From an uncultured Clostridia bacterium (lineage in GTDB: Bacteria; Bacillota; Clostridia; Christensenellales; Borkfalkiaceae), in NCBI GenBank assembly GCA_947629735.1, contig CANREX010000076.1, positions 1 to 7,167 of the forward strand: a DNA stretch of 7,167 nucleotides. Direction: 5' to 3'. The notes beneath the pieces are model-generated. The model had not been told where the DNA came from, searched no databases, and worked only from the letters and a program-made list of their open reading frames with translations. Shown piece after piece: positions 6,273-7,167 of the stretch (within the stretch, counting starts at the first letter, position 1; every line of letters starts with the position of its first letter). The translations under genes were made by a program, and so were the position numbers.

Positions 6273-7167
6273 ATGTACGCTGACCTCGGAAAGTATGCGG
6301 GCAAGAGAATATGCGCGGCGGTATCGGGCGGCAGGGACAGTATGGCTCTGCTGCACTATCTCTGCGCGCACGCGGACGAGTATGAAATAGAGGTCTGCGC
6401 GCTGAATTGCGACCACGGCATACGCGGCGAGGAGAGCGCGCGCGACAGCGCGTTCGTCGCGGCATATTGCGGGGGCAAAGGCATAAAACTGCATTTTTTC
6501 AAGGCGGAAGACGGCGAATTGAAGGACGAAAACTCCGCCCGTTTATGGCGGCTTAGCTGCTATAAAAAGGTGATAGAAGGCGGCTTTGCCGACTGCGTTG
6601 CGACGGCTCACCATTTGAACGACAACGCGGAGACGGTGCTCTTCAACCTCGCGCGCGGGGCGTCGGTGAGCGGCGTGTGCGGCATAGGCGACGAGCCGTC
6701 GTTAAACCTTATCCGCCCGTTGATAGCCTGCTCGCGGGAGGAAATCGACAGCTACGTTCGCGAAAACGCCATTCCGTATGTCACCGACAGCACGAATTTT
6801 CAAACCGATTACACCCGCAACAAAATCCGCCTGAGCGTTCTGCCCGAGCTTGAAAGCGCGGTGCACGGCGCGGCGGAAGCGATTTACAGATTTTCCCGAC
6901 TTGCGCGCGAGGATGAGGAATATTTTTCCCGTCTTTCCGACGGGATAACGATTTGCCGTTCGGCGGACAACTACCTTATCAAACTCTGCCCCGAAAGGGT
7001 GATTTTCAAACGGGCGGCGGCGCGGATAATTTCCGATAAATTCAAGAAGTGCGACTACACCGCGGCTCAGCTCGAAAGGCTGTTTCTGTTGCAGAGCGGG
7101 GAGAACGGCAAGAAGTTTTCCTTTCTCTCGCTTACCGCCGTGCGCGAAGAGGGCGGCGTCGCCATAT
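6273..7167 (+). CDS. tilS: tRNA(Ile)-lysidine synthase, N-terminal part (cut by window end)
   Basis: TilS uses ATP to attach lysine to C34 of the CAU-anticodon tRNA-Ile, changing it to read AUA codons; it is normally essential. 298 codons are visible, open to the window edge, against a usual total above 400. The PP-loop SGGRDS (18-23) binds ATP. NCDHGIRGEES (45-55), TAHHLNDNAET (111-121), LIRPL (146-150), TDSTNFQTDYTRNKIR (171-186) and the following LP complete the N-terminal catalytic domain; residues beyond about 200 enter the C-terminal part. In the segment after NSAR (87-90), the usual ARxxRY pattern is altered. The ATG at 6273 follows GGAGA (6262-6266) by six bases. An upstream ATG at 6251 opens only a six-codon frame. 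No clear promoter is seen, so read-through from malic enzyme past the 6159-6188 hairpin is possible. Confidence 0.94.
   Translation, partial: MYADLGKYAGKRICAAVSGGRDSMALLHYLCAHADEYEIEVCALNCDHGIRGEESARDSAFVAAYCGGKGIKLHFFKAEDGELKDENSARLWRLSCYKKVIEGGFADCVATAHHLNDNAETVLFNLARGASVSGVCGIGDEPSLNLIRPLIACSREEIDSYVRENAIPYVTDSTNFQTDYTRNKIRLSVLPELESAVHGAAEAIYRFSRLAREDEEYFSRLSDGITICRSADNYLIKLCPERVIFKRAAARIISDKFKKCDYTAAQLERLFLLQSGENGKKFSFLSLTAVREEGGVAI

Noticed and set aside
5814..6494. Minus-strand frame spanning malic enzyme end, repeat array and tilS start
   Set aside because: It crosses two real genes in antisense; it stays open across the repeat because the 12-bp period contains no stop in that frame.

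Overview
The window looks like chromosomal DNA from a gut-associated clostridial (Bacillota-type) bacterium. Three things point there: strong GGAGG-type ribosome binding sites, a bile-salt-hydrolase-type enzyme next to a hemicellulose-degrading glycoside hydrolase, and a tRNA-Ser with an encoded CCA tail. Genus or family cannot be fixed from the sequence. The first ~560 bases look more AT-rich than the rest and hold the 3' end of a serine-recombinase gene, so this is probably the edge of an integrated mobile element.

Layout: (1) 1-705, + strand, C-terminal part of a large serine recombinase whose frame runs antisense through a tRNA terminator and the whole tRNA-Ser(UGA) gene. (2) 561-761, - strand, a complete tRNA-Ser(UGA) unit: consensus promoter, 88-nt tRNA, intrinsic terminator. 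(3) 762-1265, about 500 bases without a gene, holding six copies of a 14-15 bp repeat and an A/C-rich leader. (4) 1266-2237, +, choloylglycine hydrolase of the bile salt hydrolase type. (5) 2300-2335, a perfect 17-bp dyad acting as a shared terminator. (6) 2351-2896, -, hypoxanthine phosphoribosyltransferase with its own promoter. (7) 3233-4738, +, intracellular GH43 glycosidase. (8) 4896-6077, +, short malic enzyme. (9) 6077-6188, a 12-bp repeat array followed by a perfect 14-bp dyad. (10) 6273 to the right edge, +, N-terminal ~298 residues of tRNA(Ile)-lysidine synthase TilS.

The genes do not form one pathway. The GH43 enzyme would release pentoses from imported xylo- or arabino-oligosaccharides. 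Malic enzyme links malate to pyruvate with NAD(P)H. Hpt is purine salvage, TilS is tRNA modification, and the hydrolase would deconjugate bile salts. Hpt and TilS are usually neighbours in Bacillota (tilS-hpt-ftsH); here they lie ~3.4 kb apart on opposite strands, which suggests local rearrangement or insertion.

I found no convincing new multi-gene system. The best leads are the recombinase/tRNA-Ser junction, with a tail encoded by antisense tRNA sequence, and the short-period tandem repeats in the non-coding gaps. One repeat motif also occurs at the -35 region of the hpt promoter.
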